Positions 8,230 through 18,915 of a stretch of DNA of 64,000 bases are shown here, piece after piece; the stretch's first letter is position 1; each line of letters begins with the position of its first letter. This stretch comes from Stenotrophomonas maltophilia (lineage in GTDB: Bacteria > Pseudomonadota > Gammaproteobacteria > Xanthomonadales > Xanthomonadaceae), in assembly GCA_009912235.1 (NCBI GenBank), contig WNDS01000003.1, forward strand, positions 124,001 through 188,000, given 5' to 3'. Below the pieces are notes generated by a model. The model saw only the letters and a list, made by a program, of their open reading frames with translations. It searched no databases and was not told the DNA's origin. The position numbers and the translations under genes are program-made.

Positions 8230-10004
8230 CGCCCTTCCCGTTTCCTGCGTTCGTTTTCCAGCTGGAACTTGGCCCTCAGCAGGCTACCCGGATCATCCGG
8301 CACCCGCCGCATCCAGGCCTCCACTGCCTGCTGCTCTTCGCGCTGCTGCGGCGCGCGGCCATCACTGCGTGCGGCGGCCGGCTGCGGGTTCTGCTGCTGC
8401 GGCTGTTGCTGCATCGACTGCTGCATGCGCTGGCGCTGTTCGGCGTCGGCCTTTTCCTGCGCCTGCCGGTCTTCGCCCTGTGGCGGCTGGGGCTGTCCGC
8501 CCTGCCCGTCCTTCGGCTGGCCCGGCGAACCGTTCTGCCCCTGCTGCGGAGGCCGCGGCGTGCCCTGCTGGCCCTGCTGGCCGTTCTGTCCGTCCTGCTT
8601 CTGCTCGTTCTTGCCCGGCGATGGCGGCGATTTCTGCGGTGGCGACGGCGGTTTTTTCTGCTTGTCCGGTGTGTTGCCGCCCTTCGGCGGCGTGCGCTTG
8701 CGCGCGGCATCGACTACCGCGCGGTTGGCTACCGCGTCGGGCATGCCCGGCTGCCGGGCCAGTGCGTGGTCGTAGGCGGCGATGGCAGCGTCGTAGTCAC
8801 CCTGGCGTGCCAGCGTGTTGCCCAGGTTGTACCAGCCGGCGGCCGTGTCCACGCCCTCAAAGCGCGCCTTAGCGGTGTTGAAATCACCAGCGTGGTAGGC
8901 CTGCACGCCCGCGTCGATCTGCTCGTGCTGGCGCTGGTCGCTGCGCTTCCAGAGCGTGCCGGTCACCGGCGTTGCAGCGGGCGGCTGGGCATGCAGCAGG
9001 CCACTCCACGGCAACAGGCCGACCACCAGCAGCGAGGCCAGAACCGTGCGGCGGCGGAACGCCAGCAGGGCCAGCAGCAGCACCGGCGGCAGCAGCCAGT
9101 AGCCCTCGTCGATCCACAACCGGCTTTCGCCGGGCCGCTGGCTCTGGTCGCCCTGGTCGGCGCGCAGCACATCCAGCGCCTGCAGGTCGCTGCCATCGCT
9201 GGCGATGGGCTGGTAACGGCCGCCGCCAGCACTGGCCAGCGCGCGCAGGCTGCTGCCGTCCAGCGCGGCCTGCGCGATCTGGCCGCGCCCGTCGCGGTAG
9301 GCGGCACCGGCCGCCGTGCCGATGCCGAGCACCGACACGCTGAACCCCTGCGCACGTGCCTGCCCGGCAGCGCGCGTGGCCTCGGCATCGGCGTGGTCGG
9401 TCACCAACAGGATCTGGCCACGCGAGGCGCCGCTCTGCTGCAGCAGGCGCGTGGCCCAGTCCAGTGCGCGGTCGGCGTGGTCACCATCGGCCGGCATCAC
9501 GTCCGGGCCCAAGGCATCCAGGTACAGCGCCACGTTGGCGGTATCGTCGGTCAGCGGCGCCACCGTGTAGGCGTCCCCGGCGTAGACCACCAGCGCCACC
9601 TGGCCGCCATCGCGCTGCTTCAGCAGTTCGGCCAGCTTGGCGCGGGCCTGCAGCAGGCGCGAAGGCGGAAGATCGGTGGCGGTGATGCGGCTGGACAGGT
9701 CCAGCACCACCACCAGCGGCGACGCCGACTGCCACAGCGGCTGTGCCTGCTGGCGCCAGCTGGGGCCGGCCAGCGCCAGCACCGCCAGCAGCCAGCCCAG
9801 CAGCAGGGCCCATGGCAGGCCACTGCCCCGGCGCGTGCTGGTCACCAGCAGGTGCGGCAGCAGATGCGCATCCACGGCCTGCTGCCAGACCTGTCCGCGG
9901 CGGTGCCGGTACAGCGCCACGGCCACGATCAGCGGCACCGCCAGCAGCAGCCACAGCCACTGCGGGCGCAGGAAATGCAGGGTATCGAACAGGGCGGGCA
10001 TCAT
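8226..10004 (-). CDS. batB: BatB/BatC fusion: von Willebrand factor A domain plus TPR protein
   Basis: This 592-residue protein joins two modules that are separate genes in other bacteria. Residues ~10-90 hold two membrane helices; ~97-290 a VWA domain; ~310-350 a third membrane region; ~365-435 TPR-like repeats (AGDFNTAKARFEGVDTAAGWY, NLGNTLARQGDYDAAIAAYD); and ~455-560 a low-complexity tail rich in Gln, Pro and Gly. The metal-site motif normally written DxSxS reads DLSSR here (Asp102, Ser104, Arg106), so the last serine is replaced. The start at 10004 overlaps the batA stop as ATGA, which favours it over an in-frame start further upstream. Probably an inner-membrane partner of BatA and MoxR. 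Confidence 0.88.
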   Translation of the reverse strand: MMPALFDTLHFLRPQWLWLLLAVPLIVAVALYRHRRGQVWQQAVDAHLLPHLLVTSTRRGSGLPWALLLGWLLAVLALAGPSWRQQAQPLWQSASPLVVVLDLSSRITATDLPPSRLLQARAKLAELLKQRDGGQVALVVYAGDAYTVAPLTDDTANVALYLDALGPDVMPADGDHADRALDWATRLLQQSGASRGQILLVTDHADAEATRAAGQARAQGFSVSVLGIGTAAGAAYRDGRGQIAQAALDGSSLRALASAGGGRYQPIASDGSDLQALDVLRADQGDQSQRPGESRLWIDEGYWLLPPVLLLALLAFRRRTVLASLLVVGLLPWSGLLHAQPPAATPVTGTLWKRSDQRQHEQIDAGVQAYHAGDFNTAKARFEGVDTAAGWYNLGNTLARQGDYDAAIAAYDHALARQPGMPDAVANRAVVDAARKRTPPKGGNTPDKQKKPPSPPQKSPPSPGKNEQKQDGQNGQQGQQGTPRPPQQGQNGSPGQPKDGQGGQPQPPQGEDRQAQEKADAEQRQRMQQSMQQQPQQQNPQPAAARSDGRAPQQREEQQAVEAWMRRVPDDPGSLLRAKFQLENERRKREGR

Positions 10005-11005
10005 CGGCGGCGCTCCGGCAGCAGCCAGGCCAGTGCGCCCAGCAGCAGCGCAATGCCCAGCGGCCACGCATACCACTCGATGCGCGGGCGCAGCGACGGG
10101 CCACTCGCGGCGGTCGGCTCCAGCCGGTCCAGTTCGGCGTAGATGCCGGCCAGCTGGTCGGTGTCACGGGCGCGGAAGAATTGGCCACCGGTCATGCCGG
10201 CAATGCGGCGCAGCGTGGCTTCGTCCACCGGGTCCTGGTCGGGCTGGATCTGCATGCCGAACAGGCGCACCGAGCCGTCACCCCCGAAGGCCACGGTGTG
10301 GATGCGCACGCCTTCGGTACGGGCCAGCTCGGCCGCACGCAGCGGCTCCAGCAGGCCGGCGTTGCTGACGCCGTCGGTCAGCAGGATCAGCACGCGCTGC
10401 CCTTCGGGCTGGTTGCGCAGGCGTTTGACCGCCAGCGCGATGGCATCGCCGATGGCGGTCTCGCGGCCGGCCAAGCCCGCCACGCTGTCACGCAGCTGGT
10501 CACGCACGCTGGCCAGATCGGCGGTGACCGGGGTGAGCGTGTAGGCGCGGTCGCCGAAGATCAGCAGGCCGATGCGGTCACCGGCGCGGCGTTCCAGGAA
10601 GTCGGCCAGCACGGCCTTGGCCGCGGTGAGGCGATCAACCACCTGCGAACCCAGCGTCCTGTCGGCCTCGCTCATGCTGCCGGACACATCCACCGCCAGC
10701 ATCATCTGCCGGCCCTGCACCGGCGGCACGATCGCATCGCCCAGGTGCTGCGGGCGTGCCAGGGACACGCACAGTGCGATCCAGGCCAGCCACAGCACGG
10801 CGCGCTGCAGGCCACGGCCCAGCGCCGGCTGCTCACTGGCCAGCGCCTGCAGCGCATCGGCGGCGTACGGCACGCGCAGCGCGGCACCACCCTGCGTGCG
10901 GCGTTGCCACCAGCGCATCAGCCATGGCAACGGCAACGCCAGCAGCGCCCACGGCCACGCCAGCAGCAGGTCTGGCCACGGCCAGGCGAATGCGGGCAGG
11001 TTCAT
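10001..11005 (-). CDS. batA: BatA-like von Willebrand factor A domain membrane protein
   Basis: This 334-residue protein has two membrane helices near residues 10-30 and 65-82, a VWA domain with intact metal-site motif DVSGS (Asp106, Ser108, Ser110) and the later TDGVSN, and a C-terminal helix near 310-326. VWA domains mediate metal-dependent protein binding. Here the domain is predicted to sit on the inner membrane as part of the MoxR-Bat assembly. The start at 11005 forms an ATGA overlap with the upstream gene, and a longer in-frame start at 11050 lacks support. Confidence 0.9.
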   Translation of the reverse strand: MNLPAFAWPWPDLLLAWPWALLALPLPWLMRWWQRRTQGGAALRVPYAADALQALASEQPALGRGLQRAVLWLAWIALCVSLARPQHLGDAIVPPVQGRQMMLAVDVSGSMSEADRTLGSQVVDRLTAAKAVLADFLERRAGDRIGLLIFGDRAYTLTPVTADLASVRDQLRDSVAGLAGRETAIGDAIALAVKRLRNQPEGQRVLILLTDGVSNAGLLEPLRAAELARTEGVRIHTVAFGGDGSVRLFGMQIQPDQDPVDEATLRRIAGMTGGQFFRARDTDQLAGIYAELDRLEPTAASGPSLRPRIEWYAWPLGIALLLGALAWLLPERRR

Positions 11006-11451
11006 CGCCGGCGCTCCAGCAGCAGCGCCAGGAAACGTGGACGCGCCCACTGGCGCAGGGTCTCGACATCCTCTGCGGACACCTCGGGCCGGTAGGCCCC
11101 TTCCAGCAGCAGTTCGCGCTGTGGCCCGGACAGCGTCTGCGCAGGATCGATGCGCGCCAGCCAGGCCGTGCCCTGCAACGCTTCACTACCTGGTTCCACC
11201 CGCCGCTGCGCGCGGCGCAGCAGGGTCACGATGGCGGTGATGCGCGGCACGCCGGTGGCCGCGGCGGCCACTTCATCGTCGAACGCACGTTCCCAGCGCT
11301 GCCGCTGCAGGCGACGGCGCCGCTGCCATGCCGCCAGCACCGCCAACACAAGCAGCACGGCCAGCAGTACCAGCCGCCAGCCCAGCGGCGGTGGCCAGAA
11401 GGCCGGGCTGGGCGGCAGCTGGACATCGCGCAACGGCAGTTTCGCGCTCAT
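11002..11451 (-). CDS. DUF4381 family protein of the moxR-bat operon
   Basis: A 149-residue protein beginning MSAKLPLRDVQLPP, followed by a proline-rich segment, one membrane helix near residues 25-45 (LLAVLLVLAVLAAW) and a cytoplasmic helical domain. It matches in position and architecture the small DUF4381 proteins encoded between DUF58 and VWA genes in MoxR operons. The function is unknown. ATGA overlaps on both sides (with the DUF58 gene and with batA) fix the start and imply coupled translation. Confidence 0.8.
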   Translation of the reverse strand: MSAKLPLRDVQLPPSPAFWPPPLGWRLVLLAVLLVLAVLAAWQRRRRLQRQRWERAFDDEVAAAATGVPRITAIVTLLRRAQRRVEPGSEALQGTAWLARIDPAQTLSGPQRELLLEGAYRPEVSAEDVETLRQWARPRFLALLLERRR

Positions 11452-12374
11452 GCCGGAACCTGCTGCGGTACTGCACCCAGCCATGCATCGCTGGGTGCGT
11501 CGCTGGACAGCACGTGCACGTCGATGCGGCGCGCCGCCAGCTGCTGCTGCAGTGCGTGCAGCGGCGCCACGAAGTGCGCCTGCCACTGTGCCTGTGCGGC
11601 ACCGCTGCGCAGGTCCAGGCGGATGCGCTGCTGCGCGGCCAGGAAATCCAGCTGTGCGGCCGGCGGGTCCAGCTCCAGCGGGTCCACCAGCAACAGCAGG
11701 CTCAGGTCGTGGTGCTGTGCCAGCGCGCTCCAGCGCGCCAGGGGAATCCGGGCGGCCTGTTGCGGGTCGGCCAGCACCAACATGCGTGCGCCGGGGCGCA
11801 GCACACGGCCGGCATGGTCCAGCGCACGGGCCAGGCCTAGGTCATCGGCCGGTGGCTGCGCATACCAGCGGGTCAGTGCATCCAGCACCCGAAGCACACC
11901 GCGCGCACCGCCGGCCGGCGCCACCGGCGCTTCGGCATCGCTGCCACGCAGCGCGGCAATGCGGTCGCCCCGGCGCTGTGCCGACCAGGCAGCCACGGCA
12001 CCGGCGCGCGCGACCTGGACCGATTTGAAGCGCACGCGCGTACCGAAGTACAGCGCCGGCGCGGTATCGGCCACGATCAGGGTCACCCGTTCGCGCTCGG
12101 CCTGGAACAGTTTGGTATGGGCGCGGCCGGTACGTGCGGTCACCCGCCAGTCGATATGGCGGGCGTCATCACCGGCCACATACTCGCGCGATTCGGCGTA
12201 TTCCATGCCGCGCCCGCGCAGCGCCGAGGGGGCCTGGCCACTCAGCCCGGCGCGCCCGCGCCGCGGCGGCGGGCGCTGCGCGAGCCGGCGCAGCGCCACC
12301 AGCTCGGCCAGCTGCGGGCGCAGGCCATCGCCATCGGTTACCGACGCGGCGGCGTGCGGGGGCAGTGCGTGCAT
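11448..12374 (-). CDS. DUF58 domain-containing protein
   Basis: This 308-residue protein carries the DUF58 signature near residues 55-80 (GRGMEYAESREYVAGDDARHIDWRVTART), here seen as REYVAGDDARHIDW followed by a VWA-like fold. DUF58 proteins are always found beside MoxR ATPases and are thought to be clients or adaptors. No membrane helix is evident. The start at 12374 is 9 bases past the moxR stop, and its own stop overlaps the DUF4381 start. Confidence 0.88.
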   Translation of the reverse strand: MHALPPHAAASVTDGDGLRPQLAELVALRRLAQRPPPRRGRAGLSGQAPSALRGRGMEYAESREYVAGDDARHIDWRVTARTGRAHTKLFQAERERVTLIVADTAPALYFGTRVRFKSVQVARAGAVAAWSAQRRGDRIAALRGSDAEAPVAPAGGARGVLRVLDALTRWYAQPPADDLGLARALDHAGRVLRPGARMLVLADPQQAARIPLARWSALAQHHDLSLLLLVDPLELDPPAAQLDFLAAQQRIRLDLRSGAAQAQWQAHFVAPLHALQQQLAARRIDVHVLSSDAPSDAWLGAVPQQVPA

Positions 12375-12382
12375 GCCGGTGC

Positions 12383-13399
12383 TCAGGGTGCCGGCACCCG
12401 TGCCAGCAGCTCATCCACCAGGCGCTGGCCATCCCAGCCCTCGGCCGTGGCTTCATAGCTGGGCAGCACACGGTGGCGCAGCACGTCGGCGGCCACTGCG
12501 CGCACATCGTCGGGGGTGACGAAATCGCGGCCGGCCAGCCAGGCGCGTGCCCGCGCGCAGCGTTCCAGCGCGATCGAGCCACGCGGGCTGGCGCCCCAGG
12601 CGATGCGGCGTGCCAGCGCGGCGTCATAGCGCGCCGGCTCGCGCGAGGCCAGCACCAGCTCCACCAGGTAGCGTTCCAGCGCCGGCGCCATGTGCAGGTC
12701 CAGCACCGCACGGCGGGCGTCGAACACATCCTGCATCGGCATCTTTTCCGGTGCGTGGCTGACCTTGTCCAGCTCGCCACGCGCGCGTTCGCGGGCCAGC
12801 CGCAGGATCTCCGATTCGGCCGCCTGGTCGGGGTAGCCGATGCGCACGTGCATCAGGAAGCGGTCCAACTGTGCTTCCGGCAGCGGGAAGGTCCCTTCCT
12901 GCTCGATCGGATTCTGCGTGGCCATCACCAGGAACAGCGGCGGCAGCGCATAGGTATGCCGGCCGACCGTGACCTGGCGCTCGCCCATGGCCTCCAGCAG
13001 CGCCGACTGCACCTTGGCCGGCGCGCGGTTGATTTCATCGGCCAGCAGGATCGGGTGGAAGATCGGCCCGGGTACGAACTCGAAGCGGCCTTCCTGCGGG
13101 CGCCAGATCTCGGTACCGGTCAGATCGGCCGGCAACAGGTCCGGGGTGAACTGCACGCGGGCGAAGTCGGTTTCCAGGCGGGCGGCCAGCGCGCGGATGG
13201 CGGTGGTCTTGGCCAGGCCGGGCGCGCCCTCCACCAGTAGGTGGCCATCGGCCAGCAGGGCGATCAGCAGCCGTTCCACCAGTTCGGCCTGGCCGACGAT
13301 CTCCGCCGACAGGGCCTGGCGCAGCTGCGCGAAGGCGGCATGCAAGCGGGAGGGCGCAGCGGCGGCGGCGTGGTCGGGCATCGGAGGTGGCTGGTTCAT
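12383..13399 (-). CDS. MoxR-family AAA+ ATPase
   Basis: The 338-residue ATPase is first in the operon. Walker A is GAPGLAKT (residues 58-65), Walker B ILLADEINRAP, sensor region MATQNPIEQEGTFPLPEAQLDRF, with the C-terminal lid domain after. MoxR proteins act as chaperones that help assemble metal-containing or membrane complexes, working with VWA proteins such as BatA and BatB. The start at 13399 (MNQPPPMPD) is chosen. An in-frame ATG at 13444 would add 15 poorly conserved residues. No strong Shine-Dalgarno is seen at either site. Confidence 0.92.
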   Translation of the reverse strand: MNQPPPMPDHAAAAAPSRLHAAFAQLRQALSAEIVGQAELVERLLIALLADGHLLVEGAPGLAKTTAIRALAARLETDFARVQFTPDLLPADLTGTEIWRPQEGRFEFVPGPIFHPILLADEINRAPAKVQSALLEAMGERQVTVGRHTYALPPLFLVMATQNPIEQEGTFPLPEAQLDRFLMHVRIGYPDQAAESEILRLARERARGELDKVSHAPEKMPMQDVFDARRAVLDLHMAPALERYLVELVLASREPARYDAALARRIAWGASPRGSIALERCARARAWLAGRDFVTPDDVRAVAADVLRHRVLPSYEATAEGWDGQRLVDELLARVPAP

Positions 13400-13521
13400 G
13401 GGCAGCTTGGACCGGCTTGGGGTGGCACGGGTTCCCCACATCATCGCAGGCCGCAGCCGGTGATGGCATCAAGGGCGGCTGAACGCGGGTCGCGCCCCGC
13501 GCGGAACCGCAGAAACGACAA

Positions 13522-13540
13522 GGGCCGCACATGGCGGCCC
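13522..13540 (-). terminator. Probable terminator after pilQ
   Basis: GGGCCGC-ACATG-GCGGCCC stem, read on the minus strand 27 bases past the pilQ stop and followed by TTGTCGTTTC. It separates the pil operon from moxR. Confidence 0.45.
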
Positions 13541-13566
13541 CTGCGTTGCAGCACCCGAGCGGGCGG

Positions 13567-15558
13567 TCAGTTCTGCTTGGCCACGCGCAGCACCTTCGGG
13601 GTCACGAACACCAGCAGTTCGGCCTTGTCCTTGCTGCGGCCACGCTGCTTGAACAGGTTGCCCAGGAACGGCACATCGCCCAGGAACGGCACCTTGCTGA
13701 CGCTGCTGCGGTCGGTGAACTCGTACACGCCACCGATGACCACGGTCTGGCCATCTTCCACCAGCACCGCCGTATTGACCTCGCGGCGGTTGATTTCCGG
13801 CACTTCACCGTAGCCCGCCAGCGTGATGTAGCGCTGCACTTCGTCCTTCTTCACCTGCATGTTGAGGAACACGCGGTTGTCGTTGGTGATGGTCGGGGTC
13901 ACCCGCAGTTCCAGCACCACTTCCTTGAACTGCACGTTGGCCTGCGCCGCACCACCGGTCGCGCCGCCACCGCTGATGGTGACATAGCCGATTTCCTTGC
14001 CCTGCTTGATCAGCGCTTCACGCTGGTTGGTGGTGACCACACGCGGGTTGGAGATCACTTCGCCACGCGATTCCTGCTGCATGGCCGACAGCTCCACGTC
14101 CAGCAGGTAGCCCGCATTGAGGATGGACAGCGCCAACGAACCCGGGGTGACGGTGCTGCCAGCCGGCAGGTTGAACATCGGGTTGGCCGTGATCTTGTTC
14201 GGCGCGCGGATCGGCTGTGCACCGGTACGGTTACCGGCCTCCCACTCACTCAACGCCTTCAGGTAATCATTGTTCTTCGTGGCCTGATCGTTGATGTTGG
14301 CGTGCGTATCATTCAGATTGCTGCCATAGAACACGTTGTTGCGGGTGCCGGTGATGCCGAACTTCGCACCCAGGTCACGCGCAAACGTATCGGTGGCGAT
14401 GACGATGCGGATCTCGATCAGCACCTGGTCGACCGGGCGGTCGATCACGTTGATCAGCTCGCGCATGCGCGCGATCTTCTTCGGAATATCTCTGATCATC
14501 AGCGTGTTGGTGCGCTCGTCGGCCACGATGCGGCCGCGCCCGGACAGGAAACCGCTCTCTTCCTGCGAAGAGCTGCCACCACCGGGGCCGCCACCGCCAC
14601 CACCACTGCCACCACCGCCGATGCCACGCGCTTCGGTCAGTGCTTTGAAGATGGCCGTGACGCTGTGGTAGTTGATCTGCACGTAATCGGTCACCAGGTC
14701 CTGCCGGTTCTCGATGGCGATGCGCGCGTCTTCCTTTTCCTGTTCGAACTTGGACAGCTCCGCCTGCGGACCGACCCAGATGACGCTGCCGTCGCGGCGC
14801 TTGTCCAAGCCCTTGGCGCGCGGCACGATGTCCAGTGCCTGGTCCCACGGCACGTTCACCAGGCGCAGGGTGACGTTGCCTTCCACCGAATCGGAGGCAA
14901 CGACATTGAGATTGGATTCTTCGGCGATCAACTGCAGCACGGTGCGCACCGGCACGTCCTGGAAGTTGAAGGTGACCGGCTTGCCGCTGTAGCCGCGCTG
15001 GGCCGCCGCTGCGGCGGCCTGGGCCACGGTGCCGGCGTTGACCGCACCGGTGGCGGCCACGGTCTTGCGCGGGGTGATTTCCACCACGTATTCGTTGCCG
15101 CTCTGGTAAGCCAGCGATTCGGCCGGGCCACTGGTGCTCAGCACCAGCTGGGTGCCGCCGCCGTAGGGCTTGGGCTCGATGCGCTGCACCGGCGTGGCGA
15201 AATCGGTGACGTTGAGCGTCTTCTGCAGGTTGGCCGGCAGCTGGGCGTTGCCCACGTCCACCACCACGCTGTTGCCCTGTGTGCGCAGGTCCGGGTTGGC
15301 GCCCTGCCCGTCGAACTGCAGGATCAGGCGGCCCTGGCCGTCATCGCCACGCTTGAAATCAATGCGCGACACCGACAGCGCGCCCTGCGGCTTGGCCGGG
15401 GCAGCGTGCGCGGCCAGCGCGGCACCCTGCGGCTTCTCCGCAGGCGCTGCAGCCAGCACCGGGGCACAGGCCAGCATCAGCGCGACTCCCAGCGCGCCGA
15501 CGCAGTTCAAGGTAGAGCACCGGATGGGACGCAGCCCCTTGGCTTGGTGAAAAGTCAT
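13567..15558 (-). CDS. pilQ: Type IV pilus outer-membrane secretin PilQ
   Basis: PilQ forms the multimeric channel through which the type IV pilus crosses the outer membrane. The 663-residue protein has a signal peptide ending near AAAPAEK, two AMIN domains (about residues 50-250) that bind peptidoglycan, a secretin/TonB N0 domain (VTFNFQDVPVRTVLQLIAEESNLN), an N1 domain, a Gly-rich linker (GGGGSGGGGGGPGGG), and the C-terminal secretin barrel ending in the usual VPFLGDVPFLGNLFK segment. The chosen ATG (15558) has GGGGAT six bases upstream. An ATG at 15582 that overlaps the pilP stop would add eight residues. Last gene of pilMNOPQ. Confidence 0.95.
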   Translation of the reverse strand: MTFHQAKGLRPIRCSTLNCVGALGVALMLACAPVLAAAPAEKPQGAALAAHAAPAKPQGALSVSRIDFKRGDDGQGRLILQFDGQGANPDLRTQGNSVVVDVGNAQLPANLQKTLNVTDFATPVQRIEPKPYGGGTQLVLSTSGPAESLAYQSGNEYVVEITPRKTVAATGAVNAGTVAQAAAAAAQRGYSGKPVTFNFQDVPVRTVLQLIAEESNLNVVASDSVEGNVTLRLVNVPWDQALDIVPRAKGLDKRRDGSVIWVGPQAELSKFEQEKEDARIAIENRQDLVTDYVQINYHSVTAIFKALTEARGIGGGGSGGGGGGPGGGSSSQEESGFLSGRGRIVADERTNTLMIRDIPKKIARMRELINVIDRPVDQVLIEIRIVIATDTFARDLGAKFGITGTRNNVFYGSNLNDTHANINDQATKNNDYLKALSEWEAGNRTGAQPIRAPNKITANPMFNLPAGSTVTPGSLALSILNAGYLLDVELSAMQQESRGEVISNPRVVTTNQREALIKQGKEIGYVTISGGGATGGAAQANVQFKEVVLELRVTPTITNDNRVFLNMQVKKDEVQRYITLAGYGEVPEINRREVNTAVLVEDGQTVVIGGVYEFTDRSSVSKVPFLGDVPFLGNLFKQRGRSKDKAELLVFVTPKVLRVAKQN

Positions 15559-15578
15559 CGTGCTATCCCCATTAACGA

Positions 15579-16109
15579 TCATTGATCATCCAGTGCAAGC
15601 GTCTCCGGCCCTTCCAGCCAGCCACCCGCGCCATCCGGCACCAACTCAATCAGTTCAATCCGGTCTTCGTGCACCGCGGTGGTACGCCCATCGCTCTGGC
15701 CCAGGTATGCCCCCGGCCGAATGCGGTAGGTCACCTTGTCCGGTGCCATCACCAGCGCCACCATGCCCGCGCCCGAACCGATGGTCCCCACCATGTCCAG
15801 GCTGTCCAGCGGGAACCCTTCCAGCGGTTCCTTGCGGCGGTTTGGATCCGGGCGCAGGCCGGCCGCGTTCTGCGGGCTGGTCCAGGCATCGGTGAACGGA
15901 TCACGCATGCCCTGCGCCGAATACTCGAAGGTTTCAAACTGCTGCATCACCGGCAGCGGGTCCAGCGGTTCGGCCGGCATCGACCGCTCGCTTTCCACCC
16001 ACTTTTCCAGGTTCGGCGCATCACCGGGCGTGCTGGTGATGCCGCGGCCGCAGCCAGCCAGCAACACCGGCAGCAGCACCAGGGCCGTCAGCGTCCACAT
16101 GCGGCTCAT
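15579..16109 (-). CDS. pilP: Type IV pilus inner-membrane lipoprotein PilP
   Basis: This 176-residue lipoprotein has lipobox LLAGC with the acylated cysteine at residue 20. The C-terminal beta domain (about 95-170, LDMVGTIGSGAGMVALV) is the part that docks on the PilQ N0 domain. PilP joins the PilN/PilO pair to the secretin. It overlaps pilO by four bases at its start. Length is normal for the family. Confidence 0.93.
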   Translation of the reverse strand: MSRMWTLTALVLLPVLLAGCGRGITSTPGDAPNLEKWVESERSMPAEPLDPLPVMQQFETFEYSAQGMRDPFTDAWTSPQNAAGLRPDPNRRKEPLEGFPLDSLDMVGTIGSGAGMVALVMAPDKVTYRIRPGAYLGQSDGRTTAVHEDRIELIELVPDGAGGWLEGPETLALDDQ

Positions 16110-16783
16110 GGCTTGGCTCCCTTGGCGTCGGCGGCCTTGTCCTGGGCGGCAACCTCGTTGTCATCCAGGTAGCGGTAGGTCTTGACCGTGCCCGACAGCT
16201 CCAGCGCACCGGCACGCGCGGCGGCGGCGGTGATGCCGGTCTTGCTGTCCTTGTCCTTCAGCTTCAGGTTGATGTCGTGCATAGTCAGGATGAGCACGCG
16301 CGGCAGCGATGCCACGCCGCTGACGAACGCACCGAACTGGTGGTAACTGCCCACCATCCGCAGCTTGATCGGCTTCTCGGCGTAGAACTCCTGGATCTGC
16401 TCCGGCTGCGGCTCGAACAGTTCGTTCGCCAGGCCGCTGGACAGCGCGGTCTGCGAGATGTCGATGATCAGGTCGGGCATTTCGGTCTTGCTGGGCAGCT
16501 GGCGCAGCATCTGCTGCAGCACCTGCTCCATCTGCGCCAGCTGCTGCTTCAACGGCCCCAGCTTCAGCGCACGCTGTTGTTCCTTGTGGAACTCCTGGCG
16601 CAGCGTGACTTCCTTGGACTCGGCCGAGGCCAGCTCTTCGCGCTTGTCGCTGATCAGCAGCATCCACGACACGAACAGGATGACCAGGGCCAGCACTGCA
16701 CAGAACACCATTTTGGCCTTCTGCGGCCAGTTGCCGATGTTGTTGAAGTCCAGGTCATTCAGGGTGATCTTCTTCTGGCTCAT
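16106..16783 (-). CDS. pilO: Type IV pilus assembly protein PilO (as a separate reading)
   Basis: The PilO portion starts MSQKKITLNDLDFNNIGNWP and is 225 residues long. It has a cytoplasmic N-terminus, a membrane helix at about 25-43 (FCAVLALVILFVSWMLLI), a coiled coil (45-100) and a periplasmic ferredoxin-like domain. It pairs with PilN to form the inner-membrane alignment complex that carries signals from PilM to PilP/PilQ. Its own ATG at 16783 is likely the natural start. In this sequence it also forms the second half of a continuous frame with PilN. Confidence 0.85.
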   Translation of the reverse strand: MSQKKITLNDLDFNNIGNWPQKAKMVFCAVLALVILFVSWMLLISDKREELASAESKEVTLRQEFHKEQQRALKLGPLKQQLAQMEQVLQQMLRQLPSKTEMPDLIIDISQTALSSGLANELFEPQPEQIQEFYAEKPIKLRMVGSYHQFGAFVSGVASLPRVLILTMHDINLKLKDKDSKTGITAAAARAGALELSGTVKTYRYLDDNEVAAQDKAADAKGAKP

Positions 16784-17637
16784 GCGCGGTCCCCCCTGCG
16801 GCAGGGCGAGAGTGGCCTGCGGCGGCTGTGCCAGGCGGCTGCCTTCCGGGCGCGTCGGGGCGGGCCGGGGCGCGGCCGGAGCGGTGGCCGGTGCAGGCGG
16901 TGCAGTGGCGGGTGCGGCTGGCGCAGCAGACGGCGCCGGCGTTGCGGCGGCCGGGTCAGCCGATGCCGGTGCCAGCGGTGCGACCGCCGGTGCAGCGGCA
17001 TCGGCCGGTGCGGCCACACTGCCGTCGGGGTTCAAGCCGCCCGGGGCTGCTACTTCCTCACCCTGGGCCGGCAGCTTCACCTTCACCACGAACACGTACG
17101 GCAGCGACTTGATGTCGCTCACCGGCCCGGTGGTCTTGCCGTCCTTGTCCGGGGCACGGGCCTCGATGATGGACAGCTCCGGGTTGGTCATCCAGCCGGA
17201 GGTCTCCAGGTTACGCATGTAGGCCGAGACCCGTGCGTTGGACTGGGTACGCCCTTCCAGGGTCAGGATGTCGCCTTCCTGCTTCAGCGAGGTCAGTACC
17301 ACGCCGTCGGGAATGGTGCGCACCAGGGCATCGAACAGGTGCACCATCTGCGAGCGCTTGGCCTGCAGCTGCTCGATCACCTCCTTGCGGGCCAGCAGGC
17401 GGGCGCGCTGCTGGTCCAGGCGATCGATTTCCTTGTTCTGTTCCTTGACCTTCTCGATCTCGGACTGCAGGAACGCATTGCGTTCGTTCTGGCCGCTCAC
17501 TTCGCGGCCGTAGTAGAACCAGATCATCAGCGACAGCAGCAGGCCACCCAGGGCGGCCATGCCCAGCATGGCGTAGAACTCCTTCTGGCGCTGCTTGCGA
17601 CGTTCAGCGCGCCAGGGCAACAGGTTGATGCGTGCCA

Positions 17638-17638
<1 letters not shown>
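16106..17638 (-). CDS. pilN: PilN joined in frame to PilO (510-residue open frame)
   Basis: The first ~285 residues are PilN: MARINLLPWR at the N-terminus (the segment that binds PilM), a membrane helix at about 25-42, a coiled coil (45-90) and a ferredoxin-like periplasmic domain, then an unusual Pro/Ala-rich tail (about 205-280). Without a stop the frame continues into a complete PilO. The two are separate genes in related bacteria. A run of six G (16791-16796, minus strand) lies just before the PilO ATG. With five G, PilN would end at a TGA overlapping that ATG, the usual arrangement in this operon. So the fusion is either a one-base sequencing error or a genuine change. Confidence 0.85.
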
Positions 17639-18909
<1,271 letters not shown>

Positions 18910-18915
18910 TCACCG

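Noticed and set aside
13531..15585. 684-residue frame antisense to pilQ
   Set aside because: Shadow frame; pilQ on the other strand has all domains.
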